A stretch of 64,000 bases of DNA from Actinacidiphila acididurans (lineage in GTDB: Bacteria > Actinomycetota > Actinomycetes > Streptomycetales > Streptomycetaceae), in the NCBI RefSeq assembly GCF_016918855.1, contig NZ_JADKYB010000020.1:111306-175305 (forward strand), written 5' to 3'. Under the pieces are notes generated by a model, which saw only the letters and a list, made by a program, of their open reading frames with translations, ran no database searches and had not been told where the DNA came from. The position numbers and the translations under genes are program-made. Shown here piece after piece: positions 37,987 through 47,263 of the stretch (within the stretch, counting starts at the first letter, position 1; every line of letters begins with the position of its first letter).

Positions 37987-38295
37987 GGCTGCTCTCCGAC
38001 TCCTCCGACGGTTCCGCGCACCGCGCCCTCCGACGGGCCGTCACGCCGCCCGCCGCTGGTCGCGTTGGTGGTGCTGGTCGATGCTCGCGCTGGTGGTGCT
38101 GGCGACAAAGCTACGCGGATACCGGCCTGTTCGGGGTACAGGGAAACGGTCGATGGGCGTTCTGCGGAAGAAATCACCCTCTGGAAGTCGACAAATCCCC
38201 AATGTGAGCGGGCATTTCTGGTACCGCTCCCCCGGGGCCGGTCGCATCCGCGCCGGCCGAATCCGTCAACCGAATCCGCGTCAGCCGGTGTGGCG
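37987..38295 (-). other. Gap between the two kinase genes
   Basis: About 309 bp without a supported gene. It is less GC-rich around 38,100-38,200 and likely contains the promoter of the pkaB-like gene. TGGTGGTGCTGG is repeated at about 38,064 and 38,090. Confidence 0.4.
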
Positions 38296-40041
38296 TCAGC
38301 CGTTCCCGGATCCGCCCGATCCGCCCGAGCCGGACCCGCCGGTGATCGAGGAGATCTTGTCGTAGGCCTGGTGGAACCAGTGCCAGGAGGCGTCCCACAG
38401 GTTGCGGGTGCTGTTCACCCAGTCCGGCAGCGGGGTGGTGTACCAGACCACGACGAAGATCACGAGCAGCACCAGGACCACCACGAAGCAGCCCTTGAGG
38501 CAGCCCAGGCCCGGGATGTGCACCGGGTTCGCGCTGCGGCGGCGCGGCTCGCGGGGCTCCCTCGGCTCGCGGATCCGGCCCGGGTCCGGGGCGGGCGGGG
38601 CGGCGACCGGCGGCCGGTCGTAGTGCTGGGGCTGCTGGTACGCCCGCGGCGCGGGCCGCGCGGCGGCCGGAGCGGGCCGGCCCCGGTCGTAGCCCTGCTC
38701 GTACCCCTGGCCCCCCTGGCCTCCCTGGCCGTAGCCCTGCGGCGGATACGGCTGCTGCTGCGGCTGGCGCTGCGGGCGCCGGCGCAGGGGGTCCTGGTCG
38801 GGGGTGAGGAAGACCGGCTCGGTCTGCTCGTTGCGGTGCCGGGCGGCGTTGAGCTGCGACTCCCAGGGGTGCGGGCCGGGGGCCTGCGGGGGCGTCGGCG
38901 GCTCGGCGGGCACGCTGCCGCGCACGGTGGGCGGCAGTACCCGGGTGGGGTCGCCGCCGGAGCCGGGGGCGCCGGGCGCGCCGCCGGAGGGCAGCACGCT
39001 GGTGGCGGCGTTCGGGTCGTTCCCCGGCGCGGAGCCGGACGGCAGCACCTGGGTGGGGTCGGCGTCACCACTGAGGCCGGTCAGGCCGGTGAGGCCGGCC
39101 GTGCCGGGGACCGGCGCCGGGTCCGGGTCCGGGCCGAGCAGCGCGGCCACGCCGAGGGCGGCCTCGGCCGCGGCGGGGCTGGCGTGCACCCCGACGCCGG
39201 CGGCGACCACGCGCAGCGCCCGGGCCAGGCTCTCGGCGGACGGGCGCTGGTCGGGGTCCTTGCGCAGACAGCGCTCGATGACCGTCCACAGCGGCTCGGG
39301 CACCGTGGTCGGGCGGCGCGGCTCGTCGTTCAGGTGGTGCTGGAGCACCTCGATGGCGCTCTCGCCGCGGAACGGCGGCCGCCCGGTGACCAACTCGTAG
39401 AGCATGATCCCGGCGCCGTAGACGTCCACCGCGGAGGTCTGCGGGCGGCCCTGGGCGGACTCGGGCGCGACGTAGGCGGGGGTGCCGACGAACTCGTGGG
39501 TGCGGGTGACGCCGGGCGAGTCGGCCAGCCGGGCGATGCCGAAGTCGGTGAGCATCGGGTGCATCTGCTCGGTGCCGTCCGCGGCGCGGACCGTGGCGAG
39601 CAGCACATTGGCCGGCTTCAGGTCGCGGTGCACCACCCCGTCGGCGTGGCTGGCGGCCAGCGCGTCGGCGACGGCCGCGGTGAGCAGGGAGGCGCCGATC
39701 GGCGAGAAGGGGCCGTTCTCCCGCAGGTAGCGGTGCAGGTCGGGGCCGTCGATCAGGTCCATCACCAGGGCGAGCAGGTCGCCCTCCACCACCAGGTCGC
39801 GCACCCGCACGATGTGCGGGTGGCGCAGCCGCAGCAGCACCGAGCGCTCGCGCAGGAAGCGCATCACCACGTCCGGGTCGCCGGCCAGCTCTTCCCTGAG
39901 CACCTTGACGGCGACGGCCTCGCCCGGGCCCGCACCCTGCGCCTCGTTCTCGGCGCCGCGGACCCGGCCGCGCCAGACGGTGCCCGTGGCACCGCGCCCG
40001 AGCGGCTCCTCCAGGAGGTACTTGCTGCCTACCGGCCGCAC
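38296..40041 (-). CDS. pkaA: Membrane Ser/Thr kinase (PkaA-like)
   Basis: A 581-residue Hanks-type kinase: GRGATGTVW, VAVKVLREEL, HRDLKPANVLLA, DFGIAR and GTPAYVAPESAQGR (residues 10-275). A long Pro/Gly/Gln-rich linker with two PSGxAPG-like and DPTxVLPP repeats follows, then a hydrophobic segment CLKGCFVVVLVLLVIFVVVWY (about 514-534), and a short Gly/Ser-rich tail outside. GTG 40041 has GGGAG 8 bases upstream. The kinase probably phosphorylates Ser/Thr proteins in response to a membrane or wall cue. Confidence 0.85.
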   Translation of the reverse strand: MRPVGSKYLLEEPLGRGATGTVWRGRVRGAENEAQGAGPGEAVAVKVLREELAGDPDVVMRFLRERSVLLRLRHPHIVRVRDLVVEGDLLALVMDLIDGPDLHRYLRENGPFSPIGASLLTAAVADALAASHADGVVHRDLKPANVLLATVRAADGTEQMHPMLTDFGIARLADSPGVTRTHEFVGTPAYVAPESAQGRPQTSAVDVYGAGIMLYELVTGRPPFRGESAIEVLQHHLNDEPRRPTTVPEPLWTVIERCLRKDPDQRPSAESLARALRVVAAGVGVHASPAAAEAALGVAALLGPDPDPAPVPGTAGLTGLTGLSGDADPTQVLPSGSAPGNDPNAATSVLPSGGAPGAPGSGGDPTRVLPPTVRGSVPAEPPTPPQAPGPHPWESQLNAARHRNEQTEPVFLTPDQDPLRRRPQRQPQQQPYPPQGYGQGGQGGQGYEQGYDRGRPAPAAARPAPRAYQQPQHYDRPPVAAPPAPDPGRIREPREPREPRRRSANPVHIPGLGCLKGCFVVVLVLLVIFVVVWYTTPLPDWVNSTRNLWDASWHWFHQAYDKISSITGGSGSGGSGGSGNG

Positions 40042-40612
40042 GTCGTGTGCTCCCTGTTCGACGGTTTTCGACGGTTTTGATGATGTCCGCCGACTTCCCT
40101 GCCCGGCACGAATGCGCGGGCTTCGGCTTCGCTGACTCGACCTGCCCGTCCGGCCGGACGGGCGGGCACCCACCACCGGAAAAGGTGCCCGATTCCGGCA
40201 AGCGTAGTGCCGCCCGGCCCGGTCACGTCCCGGCGGCGCCTCCGGATTCCCGGGTAGGACGCGGCGCTGACGTCAGCGGTTGCCTGATGCATCACTCGTG
40301 TGGGGTAGTAGGTCCGTCACGGTGGGCATCGGGACGGTGCCCGGGCGGTTTGCCGCCCGTCCGTGGTACGAGATGATCGTCATCCGGCCGGTCAAGATCA
40401 CCGGGGCGCGGTACCGGCGTCGAGTTGTCGGTGGCGGGTGGGAGGATGCATCCGTAAGCGACGGCCGGGGTACGGGGATCGGGCCGCCGTAGGTGTTGTG
40501 CTGGTCCGGCTGGGCGGCCGGGCCGGCGGTTGTGTCGACGCGCCCGCGCGCGGCCGGGGAGGGGCTTCTCCGCCGTGTGCCCGGGCACCGGGCAGAAGGG
40601 ACCGCGGACGAG
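40042..40612. promoter_or_regulatory. Divergent promoter region of pkaA-like kinase and FHA ATPase
   Basis: 571 bp without a supported gene. Near 40,060-40,080 the direct repeat GACGGTTTTC/GACGGTTTTG lies just upstream of the kinase start. At 40,273-40,290 the palindrome TGATGCATCA is a possible operator. Mixed GC content supports regulation of both genes. Confidence 0.4.
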
Positions 40613-43600
40613 ATGCAGATCCGGCTGACCGTCCTCGGGCCGCGCGGCGGCCGGGCCGCGCGCGGCTGCGACGTGCTCGTCACGGCGCCCGCGGGCACGC
40701 CGCTGAGCGCGGTCGCCGGGGCGCTGGCCTCGGCCGCGGGGGCCGGGCAGCCCGGCCGGTCCGCCGCCGTGGTGCTCTACGCGGGCGCGCGGCGGCTCGA
40801 ACCCACCGCCGTGCTGGGCGTGCCCCCGCTGGTGGACGGCGCGCTGCTGTCCCTGCACACGCCCGCCGAGCAGCAGGGCGACCACGGCCAGTACGGCCGC
40901 TTCGGGCAGTACGGCCGCCCGCCCGCCGACATGGCGCGCCTGCACGTGGTGGGCGGCCCCGACGCGGGCGGTGTCCACCTGCTGCCCGGCGGCCAGGCCC
41001 GGATCGGCCGCTCGGCCGACGCCGACGTGCCGCTGGACGACCCGGACGTCTCCCGGCTGCACTGCGAGGTCACGGTCGGCGAGGACGGCGAGGTGACCGT
41101 GCTCGACCTGGGCTCCACCAACGGCACCGCGCTCGCCGGCCACCCGGTCGGCGACCAGCCGGTCGCCTTCCCCGCGGGGGGCCTGCTCCGGATCGGCGAG
41201 TCCACCCTGCGCCTGGACGGGGCCGCCACGCCCGTCCCGCCGCCGTCCCTGGTCCCGGTCCCCGACGGCGACGGCCACCTGCGCGTCACCGTCCGCGAGG
41301 GCGCCCGCGGCGCGTCCCCGCTGCCCGGGCCCTCACCGGAGGGCTCCCCCTGGTCCACGGCCCGCCCCGGCGGCGGAGGCGTCCCCGCCCGCCGCCCGTC
41401 CGGCGCCGTACCGCCCCCGCAGGGGCACGGCGTCGCGGCCGTTCCTGGGCAGCGGACGGATTCCGGGTCCTCCGGCGCGGGTCGGGACGCCGGCGCGGGA
41501 CACGGCGGCGGTACGCAAGCGGAATCGGCGTACGGCACGGGTGCGGGCCCGGCATACGGCGCCGGTACGGGCTCCGCCGGCGAGTCCGGCGCGGGTGCCC
41601 CCCATGGCACGGGTGCCGGTACGGAATCAGGTACGCCCCGCGGCTCCCGCTCCGGTACGTCCGGGGGCCACGGCTCCGGCACGGGCTCCGGTACGCCGGC
41701 CGGCGCCACCCACGGCGCCGGCCTGCCCCCCGTACCGCAGGCACCGCCCGCCGGGCACCAGGGCGCGGACCCGGCGCCGTACGCGCAGGGCGGGCGGGAC
41801 ACGTTCGGGCGGGGGCTGCCGGCGGAGGCCGGGCGGCGGCCCACCGGGGAGCGGCGGCGCGGGCTGCGCGGCGGGACGGGCGAGGGCGAGCAGCGGGGCG
41901 GCGTGGTGGGCACCATAGGGGCCTGGGCGCGGCGCCGGCTGGCCCCGCCGCCGCAAGCGGAGGAGGGCGGCGCAACGGACGGCGGCGCCGAGGCGGAGGC
42001 GCTGCGCGAGCGCTGGCCGGACCCGGCGGCGGTGCTGCTCACCGCGCTCGGCCCGGAGCGGCGGCTGTGGGAGCGCGGGGTGGACCACCCCGACGCGCTG
42101 ACCGTACGGCTGGGCACCGCGGACCTGCCGGTCGAGGACGGCGCCCGGCGGCTGCCGGCCGTGCCGGTCACCGTGGACCTGCGCTCCCCGCGCAGCGCGG
42201 CGCTCACCCTGACCGGGCCGCGGCCGCGGCTGGCCGGGCTGGCCCGCGCGGTGCTGGCCCAGCTCTGCGCGCTGCACGCCCCCGGGGTGCTGGAGATCGT
42301 GCTGGTCAGCGCCGACCGGACGCGTTCGGCCGACCAGCGGGGCGAGGAGTGGTCGTGGCTGAACTGGCTGCCGCACCTGCGCCCGGCGCACGGCCAGGAC
42401 TGCCGGCTGCTGCTGGCCTTCGACCGCGACCAGGCCGACGCGCGCACCGCCGAGCTGGTCCGGCGGCTGGAGGCGGGCCCGCTCGGCCCCGGCTGGACCG
42501 CCGCCCCCGAGGACCTGGTGGCCGCCGCGTCGGTCGCCTACGACGGCCCGTTCACGCTGCTGGTGGTGGACGGCGACCCCGGCTCGGCGGCGCTGCGCGA
42601 GACCGTGGACCGGCTGGCCCACGCCGGGCCCTCGGCGGGGGTGCACGTGCTGTGCCTGGCCGAGACCGGCGAGCAGCCACCCGTCTCCAGCGGAGTGGTG
42701 GCCCGGCTGTCCGGCGACGTGGCGACCACGCTGCGGCTGACGCCCGCCGCCGAGCCGCCGGCCGGCAGCGGGGCCGGATTCGACGCCGAGGGCTACGGCG
42801 GCGAGGTGCACGAGGCGGGTGACGGCGGTTCCGGGTCCGAGGAGATCGTGCTCGACGCGGTGTCGGCGGCCTGGGCCGAGCACTTCGCGCGGGCGCTGGC
42901 GCCGTTGCGCGAGGCGGACGGCGAGGGCGGCCGGGACCGCTCCCGGCACGCCCTGCCCACGACCGTACGGCTGCTGGACGAGCTGGACCTGGCGCTGGCC
43001 ACCCCGGCCCGGATCGGCAGCCGGTGGGCCGAGGCGCCGGCCGCGCTCGCGCGGGCCACGGCCGTGCTGGGCACCGGGCCGGACGGCCGGGTCGCCGTGG
43101 ACCTGGTCACCGAGGGCCCGCACCTGCTGGTCGGGGGCGCCCCCGGCGCGGGCAAGACCGAGCTGCTGCGCTCCCTGGCCGCGGGTCTGGCCACCGCCGA
43201 GCGCCCCGAACGGCTCGCCCTCGTGCTGGTCGACGGCGCCGGACAGGAGCGCGGCGACGGCCTGCACGCCGTCGCCGACCTCCCGCATGTCTCCACCCAC
43301 CTGATCGCCTCGGACCCGGTCCGCATGCGCGAGTTCGCCCAGGCGCTGACCGCCGAGCTCAAGCGGCGCGCCGAGGTGCTGGGCGCGAGCACCTTCGCCG
43401 CCTGGCACGCGGCCCATGCGGCGCTGCCGGCCCCACGCGCGGCCGGCCAAGAAGGAGTCGGGGACGGGTACGAGCGGCGCGGCCCGGCCGACACCGGCCG
43501 GCAAGGGCCGGGAGAGGGCGGCGTGTTCCGGCCGGCGCACTCCGCCGGGCGCGGCCCGGCCACAGGCCCCGGGGGCCGGGGCGGTGAGGCGGCCGGGCCG

Positions 43601-44185
43601 TCCCGCGCACGGCCCGCGATGCCGCGGCTGGTCGTGGTCGTGGACGACTTCGACGATCTGGTCGCGCCGGGGCTCGGCAGTCCCGGGCGGCCCGCGGCCG
43701 GCTCGGTGGTACGGGCGCTGGAAGCGGTGGCCCGGGAGGGCGAGCGGCTCGGGGTGCACCTGGTCGCGGCCACCGGGCGGCCGGAGCGGACCACGGGAAC
43801 GGACGCCGACGGCATGGCGCGGCTGCGGATCAGCCTGCGCGCGCAGGACCCGGAGTCGGCCGCGCTGGTCGTGCACGTCGAGGACCCGGCCGCGCTGGAC
43901 GACCTGCCGGGGCGCGGCTATCTGCGCCGGCCCGGGGGCGCGGTGACGCCGTTCCAGGCGGCCCGGGTGAGCGCCCGTATCCCGCGGACCGCGACCTTGC
44001 GGCCCACTGTCGTCCCGCTGGAGTGGGACCGGATGGGCGACCCGCCCACCCGCCGCCCGCTGCGCGAACTGGGCAACGGCCCGACCGACTTGGCCCTGCT
44101 CGCCAGCGCCCTGCAGCGCGCCGCGGAGGACACCCCGGACGATCCCCGTCCCCCGGCGGCCCCGCTGACCACACCGCTGGTCTGA
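40613..44185 (+). CDS. FHA domain FtsK/SpoIIIE-type ATPase
   Basis: A 1,190-residue protein. An N-terminal ubiquitin-like fold (residues 1-85) is followed by an FHA domain (residues 127-175: GRSADADVPLDDPDVSRLHCEVTV and DLGSTNGT) that should bind phosphothreonine, then a long Gly/Ser/Pro-rich linker. The C-terminal half is an FtsK/SpoIIIE ATPase; one full P-loop GGAPGAGKTELLRS is near residue 845, with LVVVVDDFDDLVAPG as Walker B. The layout recalls the EccC-type ATPases of type VII secretion, but with a single good P-loop and a FHA domain. Its position beside two kinases suggests phosphorylation-dependent regulation. The start is the ATG at 40613. Confidence 0.82.
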   Translation: MQIRLTVLGPRGGRAARGCDVLVTAPAGTPLSAVAGALASAAGAGQPGRSAAVVLYAGARRLEPTAVLGVPPLVDGALLSLHTPAEQQGDHGQYGRFGQYGRPPADMARLHVVGGPDAGGVHLLPGGQARIGRSADADVPLDDPDVSRLHCEVTVGEDGEVTVLDLGSTNGTALAGHPVGDQPVAFPAGGLLRIGESTLRLDGAATPVPPPSLVPVPDGDGHLRVTVREGARGASPLPGPSPEGSPWSTARPGGGGVPARRPSGAVPPPQGHGVAAVPGQRTDSGSSGAGRDAGAGHGGGTQAESAYGTGAGPAYGAGTGSAGESGAGAPHGTGAGTESGTPRGSRSGTSGGHGSGTGSGTPAGATHGAGLPPVPQAPPAGHQGADPAPYAQGGRDTFGRGLPAEAGRRPTGERRRGLRGGTGEGEQRGGVVGTIGAWARRRLAPPPQAEEGGATDGGAEAEALRERWPDPAAVLLTALGPERRLWERGVDHPDALTVRLGTADLPVEDGARRLPAVPVTVDLRSPRSAALTLTGPRPRLAGLARAVLAQLCALHAPGVLEIVLVSADRTRSADQRGEEWSWLNWLPHLRPAHGQDCRLLLAFDRDQADARTAELVRRLEAGPLGPGWTAAPEDLVAAASVAYDGPFTLLVVDGDPGSAALRETVDRLAHAGPSAGVHVLCLAETGEQPPVSSGVVARLSGDVATTLRLTPAAEPPAGSGAGFDAEGYGGEVHEAGDGGSGSEEIVLDAVSAAWAEHFARALAPLREADGEGGRDRSRHALPTTVRLLDELDLALATPARIGSRWAEAPAALARATAVLGTGPDGRVAVDLVTEGPHLLVGGAPGAGKTELLRSLAAGLATAERPERLALVLVDGAGQERGDGLHAVADLPHVSTHLIASDPVRMREFAQALTAELKRRAEVLGASTFAAWHAAHAALPAPRAAGQEGVGDGYERRGPADTGRQGPGEGGVFRPAHSAGRGPATGPGGRGGEAAGPSRARPAMPRLVVVVDDFDDLVAPGLGSPGRPAAGSVVRALEAVAREGERLGVHLVAATGRPERTTGTDADGMARLRISLRAQDPESAALVVHVEDPAALDDLPGRGYLRRPGGAVTPFQAARVSARIPRTATLRPTVVPLEWDRMGDPPTRRPLRELGNGPTDLALLASALQRAAEDTPDDPRPPAAPLTTPLV

Positions 44186-44186
44186 C

Positions 44187-44212
44187 CCCCTGCCCCGGTC
44201 CGGGGGCAGGGG
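44187..44212 (+). terminator. Terminator after the FHA ATPase gene
   Basis: CCCCTGCCCC pairs perfectly with GGGGCAGGGG around GGTCCG, starting 2 bases past the stop codon. Confidence 0.8.
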
Positions 44213-44458
44213 CCCGGCACGTCCCCGCGTCCACTCACGACGGCACACCCGTCGGCACACCCGCCGCCACTCCCGGTGACGGCGCGGTGGCGTGCCCGGG
44301 GCGGCTGGGTTCCCAGGCGGCTCAAAACATGCCCCCGACAACAGGTTTGACACAAGATCACGGAGTGGTCACGACGCCCCCGCGTGCCTGTTCACTCCCT
44401 TGCGGCCCTTGTTCACCCGGGCGTAGGACGGACGCCACGGGATGAGGGGATGGCGCAG

Positions 44459-45859
44459 ATGCGTACATATACACGTACACGCACCAGCCGCACTACGCGC
44501 ATAGCGTTGGCCGCCGTGACGGCCTCGGCGCTCGCGCTGACCGCTGCCGCGTGCAGCAGCGACAGCAAGAAGAACGACAGCAAGGGCTCCTCGCCGTCGG
44601 CATCCGCCTCGGCGTCGGCGTCCGGCTCGGCCGGCGGGCTGCAACTGCCCGACCTGCACGGGCAGAAGCTGGAGGTCGCCGCGGTGTGGACCGGCCCCGA
44701 GCAGCAGAACTTCCAGCGAGTGCTGGACGAGTTCGACAAGCGCACGGGGGCGAAGTCCACGTATGTGCCGACCGGCGACAGCCAGTCGACCTTCCTCGGC
44801 ACCAAGATCGCCGGCGGGGCGCCACCGGACGTCGCGTTCCTGGCCCAGAACGGCGTGCTGCACCAGTTCGCCGACAAGGGCTGGCTCAAGCCGCTGGGCG
44901 CGCCGGCGCAGGCCCAGCTCACCGCGAACTTCTCGCCCGGCTGGCAGCAGCTCGGCGCGTGGAAGGGCAAGCAGTACGGCGTCTACGCGAAGGTCTCCAA
45001 CAAGTCGCTGATCTGGTACAACGCCAAGGCGTTCGAGAACGCGGGGGCCACCGAGCCCAAGACCTGGGCGGACTTCCTGAAGACCGCCGAGACCGTGTAC
45101 GAGTCCGGCACCGCGCCGGTGTCGGTCGGCGGCGCGGACGGCTGGACGCTCACCGACTGGTTCGAGAACATCTACCTCAGCCAGGCGGGCCCGGCGAAGT
45201 ACGACGCGCTGGCCCAGCACAAGATCAAGTGGACCGATCCGTCGGTCACTCAGGCGCTCACCACCCTGGGCCAGTTGTTCACCAAGCAGAATCTGCTGGC
45301 CGGCGGCACCAAGGGCGCGCTCGCCGCGGACTTCCCCAAGTCGGTCACCCAGGTCTTCACCGGCAGCAACCCGGCGGCCATGGTCTACGAGGCGGACTTC
45401 GTCTCGGCGTTCGTCTCGGCCAACACCAAGGCCAAGGTGGGCACCGACGCGAAGGTGTTCCCGTTCCCCGCGGTCGGCAGCGGCAAGCCGCCGGTGGTCA
45501 GCGGCGGTGACGTGGCGGTGGCGCTGAAGGACTCCCCAGGCGCGCAGGCGCTGCTGACCTTCATCGCCTCCACCGACGCGGCCAGGATCTGGGCGCAGGG
45601 CGGCGGTTATGTGTCGCCGAACAAGTCGCTGGACTTCTCCGCCTATCCGGACGACGTGCAGCGCAGCATCGCCCAGGCGCTGATCGCCTCCGGCGACGAC
45701 TTCCGGTTCGACATGTCGGACCAGGCGCCGGCCGCGTTCGGCGGCACCAAGGGCGAGGGCGAGTGGAAGGACCTTCAGGACTTCCTCGCCAAGCCGCAGG
45801 ACGTCAAGGGGGCGCAGGCCGCGCTGGAGTCGGACGCGGCCAAGGCGTACGGGAACTGA
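44459..45859 (+). CDS. ABC sugar transporter substrate-binding lipoprotein
   Basis: A 466-residue extracytoplasmic solute-binding protein of family 1. A signal peptide (TTRIALAAVTASALALTAAAC) ends in a lipobox with Cys, followed by a Ser-rich linker, then the binding fold with FQRVLDEFDKRTGAK, GGAPPDVAFLAQNG and SWYNAKAFENAGATEPKTWADFL-like segments. It probably captures an oligosaccharide, identity unknown. ATG 44459 is chosen because GAGGGG lies 9 bases upstream. It starts the operon with two permeases and no ATPase. Confidence 0.88.
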   Translation: MRTYTRTRTSRTTRIALAAVTASALALTAAACSSDSKKNDSKGSSPSASASASASGSAGGLQLPDLHGQKLEVAAVWTGPEQQNFQRVLDEFDKRTGAKSTYVPTGDSQSTFLGTKIAGGAPPDVAFLAQNGVLHQFADKGWLKPLGAPAQAQLTANFSPGWQQLGAWKGKQYGVYAKVSNKSLIWYNAKAFENAGATEPKTWADFLKTAETVYESGTAPVSVGGADGWTLTDWFENIYLSQAGPAKYDALAQHKIKWTDPSVTQALTTLGQLFTKQNLLAGGTKGALAADFPKSVTQVFTGSNPAAMVYEADFVSAFVSANTKAKVGTDAKVFPFPAVGSGKPPVVSGGDVAVALKDSPGAQALLTFIASTDAARIWAQGGGYVSPNKSLDFSAYPDDVQRSIAQALIASGDDFRFDMSDQAPAAFGGTKGEGEWKDLQDFLAKPQDVKGAQAALESDAAKAYGN

Positions 45860-45865
45860 GGCGCC

Positions 45866-47263
45866 ATGACTGACGCCTCCCTCCCGGGGGCGGCGGGGGG
45901 CGGTGCCGCCGGCGCCGCCCCCGACCTTCCGCGCCCGGGCCTGCCCCGGCCCCGCGGCACCGCCGCGCGCGCCCGCAGTGTGGTGCGCACCCGCCCCTGG
46001 CTCGCCGTGCTGTTCCTGCTGCCCGCGCTCGTCCTGCTCGGCGCCCTGGTGGCGTACCCGATCGGGTACACCGTGTGGCGCAGCCTCTACGACGCGAACG
46101 GCAGCGGCTTCGTCGGGCTGAAGAACTTCGGCACCGTCTTCAGCGACCACGGCATCCTCACCGCGGTCCGCAACAACGCGATCTGGGTCGCGGTCGCGCC
46201 CACCGTGGCCACCGCGCTCGGCCTGGTCTTCGCCGTGCTCACCGAACGGGTGCGCTGGGGAACCGCGTTCAAGCTGGTCGTCTTCATGCCGATGGCGATC
46301 TCGATGCTGGCCGCCGGCATCATCTTCCGTCTGGTGTACGACCAGGACCCCAGCCGCGGGGTGGCCAACGCGGTGGTCGTGGCGGTCCACGACACCTTCA
46401 GCAGCAGCGCGGCCTATCCGGGCGCGCGGCCGCGGCCGGACAGCGACCTGAAGCCGACGGCCGGCGGCTCGTACACCTCGTCGTCCGCCGCGGCCATGGG
46501 CCGGCCCAACGACCTGCCGCTGGTGGGCATCCCGCAGAACAAGCTGCCCGGCGGCGCGGGACAGGCGCGGCCGGCGCCGCCGCGGCCGGACAAGGTGACC
46601 GGCACGGTGTGGCTGGACTTCCGGCCCGGCGGCACCGGCAAGCCCGGGGTGATCGACCCGGGCGAGAAGGCGCTGTCCGGCGTGAAGGTGCAGGCGATCA
46701 AGGGCGGCAAGGTGATCGCCTCGGCGACCTCCGGCAAGGACGGCACCTACGCGCTGCCCGCGAAGGCGGCGGGGGCGCAACTGCGGCTGCCGTCCTCGAA
46801 CTTCGCCGGGAAGTACAACGGCATCGACTGGCTCGGCCCGAGCCTGATCACCCCGTCGATCATCGCCGGTTACGTGTGGATGTGGGCCGGCTTCGCGATG
46901 GTGCTGATCGCGGCGGGCCTGGCCGGGGTGCCCCGGGAACTGCTGGAGCAGGCCCGGGTGGACGGCGCCGGCGAGTGGCAGGTCTTCCGCCGCATCACGG
47001 TGCCACTGCTGGCGCCGGTGCTGGTCGTCGTCATGGTCACACTGATGATCAACGTGCTGAAGGTCTTCGACCTCGTGTACATCATCGCGCCCGGCCAGAC
47101 CCAGAACGACGCCAATGTGCTGGCGCTCCAGCTCTACCTGTCGTCCTTCGGCGGCGGCAACGACCAGGGCGTCGGCAGCGCGATCGGCGTGATCCTGCTG
47201 CTGCTCGTCCTGCCGGTCATGATCTTCAACATCCGGCGGCTGCGCAGGGAGGGACGCCGATGA
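45866..47263 (+). CDS. ABC sugar permease (MalF-like) with an inserted extracytoplasmic Ig-like domain
   Basis: A 465-residue permease: first helix about residues 48-70, the coupling EAA-type loop VPRELLEQARVDGAGEWQVFRRITVPLLAP and a final VILLLLVLPVMIF helix. Between about residues 176 and 328, in the loop after the third helix, sits a non-membrane insert: a Pro/Gly-rich stretch and a CarboxypepD_reg/SdrD-like beta-fold (TGTVWLDFRPGGTGKPGVIDPGEKALSGVKVQ and SATSGKDGTYALPA). A similar insert occurs in some actinobacterial sugar permeases and may contact the binding protein or the wall. It starts 6 bp after the binding protein's stop and overlaps the next gene by 4 bp. Confidence 0.87.
   Translation: MTDASLPGAAGGGAAGAAPDLPRPGLPRPRGTAARARSVVRTRPWLAVLFLLPALVLLGALVAYPIGYTVWRSLYDANGSGFVGLKNFGTVFSDHGILTAVRNNAIWVAVAPTVATALGLVFAVLTERVRWGTAFKLVVFMPMAISMLAAGIIFRLVYDQDPSRGVANAVVVAVHDTFSSSAAYPGARPRPDSDLKPTAGGSYTSSSAAAMGRPNDLPLVGIPQNKLPGGAGQARPAPPRPDKVTGTVWLDFRPGGTGKPGVIDPGEKALSGVKVQAIKGGKVIASATSGKDGTYALPAKAAGAQLRLPSSNFAGKYNGIDWLGPSLITPSIIAGYVWMWAGFAMVLIAAGLAGVPRELLEQARVDGAGEWQVFRRITVPLLAPVLVVVMVTLMINVLKVFDLVYIIAPGQTQNDANVLALQLYLSSFGGGNDQGVGSAIGVILLLLVLPVMIFNIRRLRREGRR

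Noticed and set aside
35443..40080. 1,545-codon plus-strand open frame
   Set aside because: It lies opposite two clear kinase genes with complete catalytic motifs. The product is Gly/Arg/Ala filler, as expected from antisense frames in GC-rich DNA.
44347..44376. DasR or LacI operator before the sugar ABC operon
   Set aside because: A TTGACA-like box and a GTGGTCA half-site are visible, but the second half-site matches poorly (about 9 of 16) and no -10 was found at the right distance.
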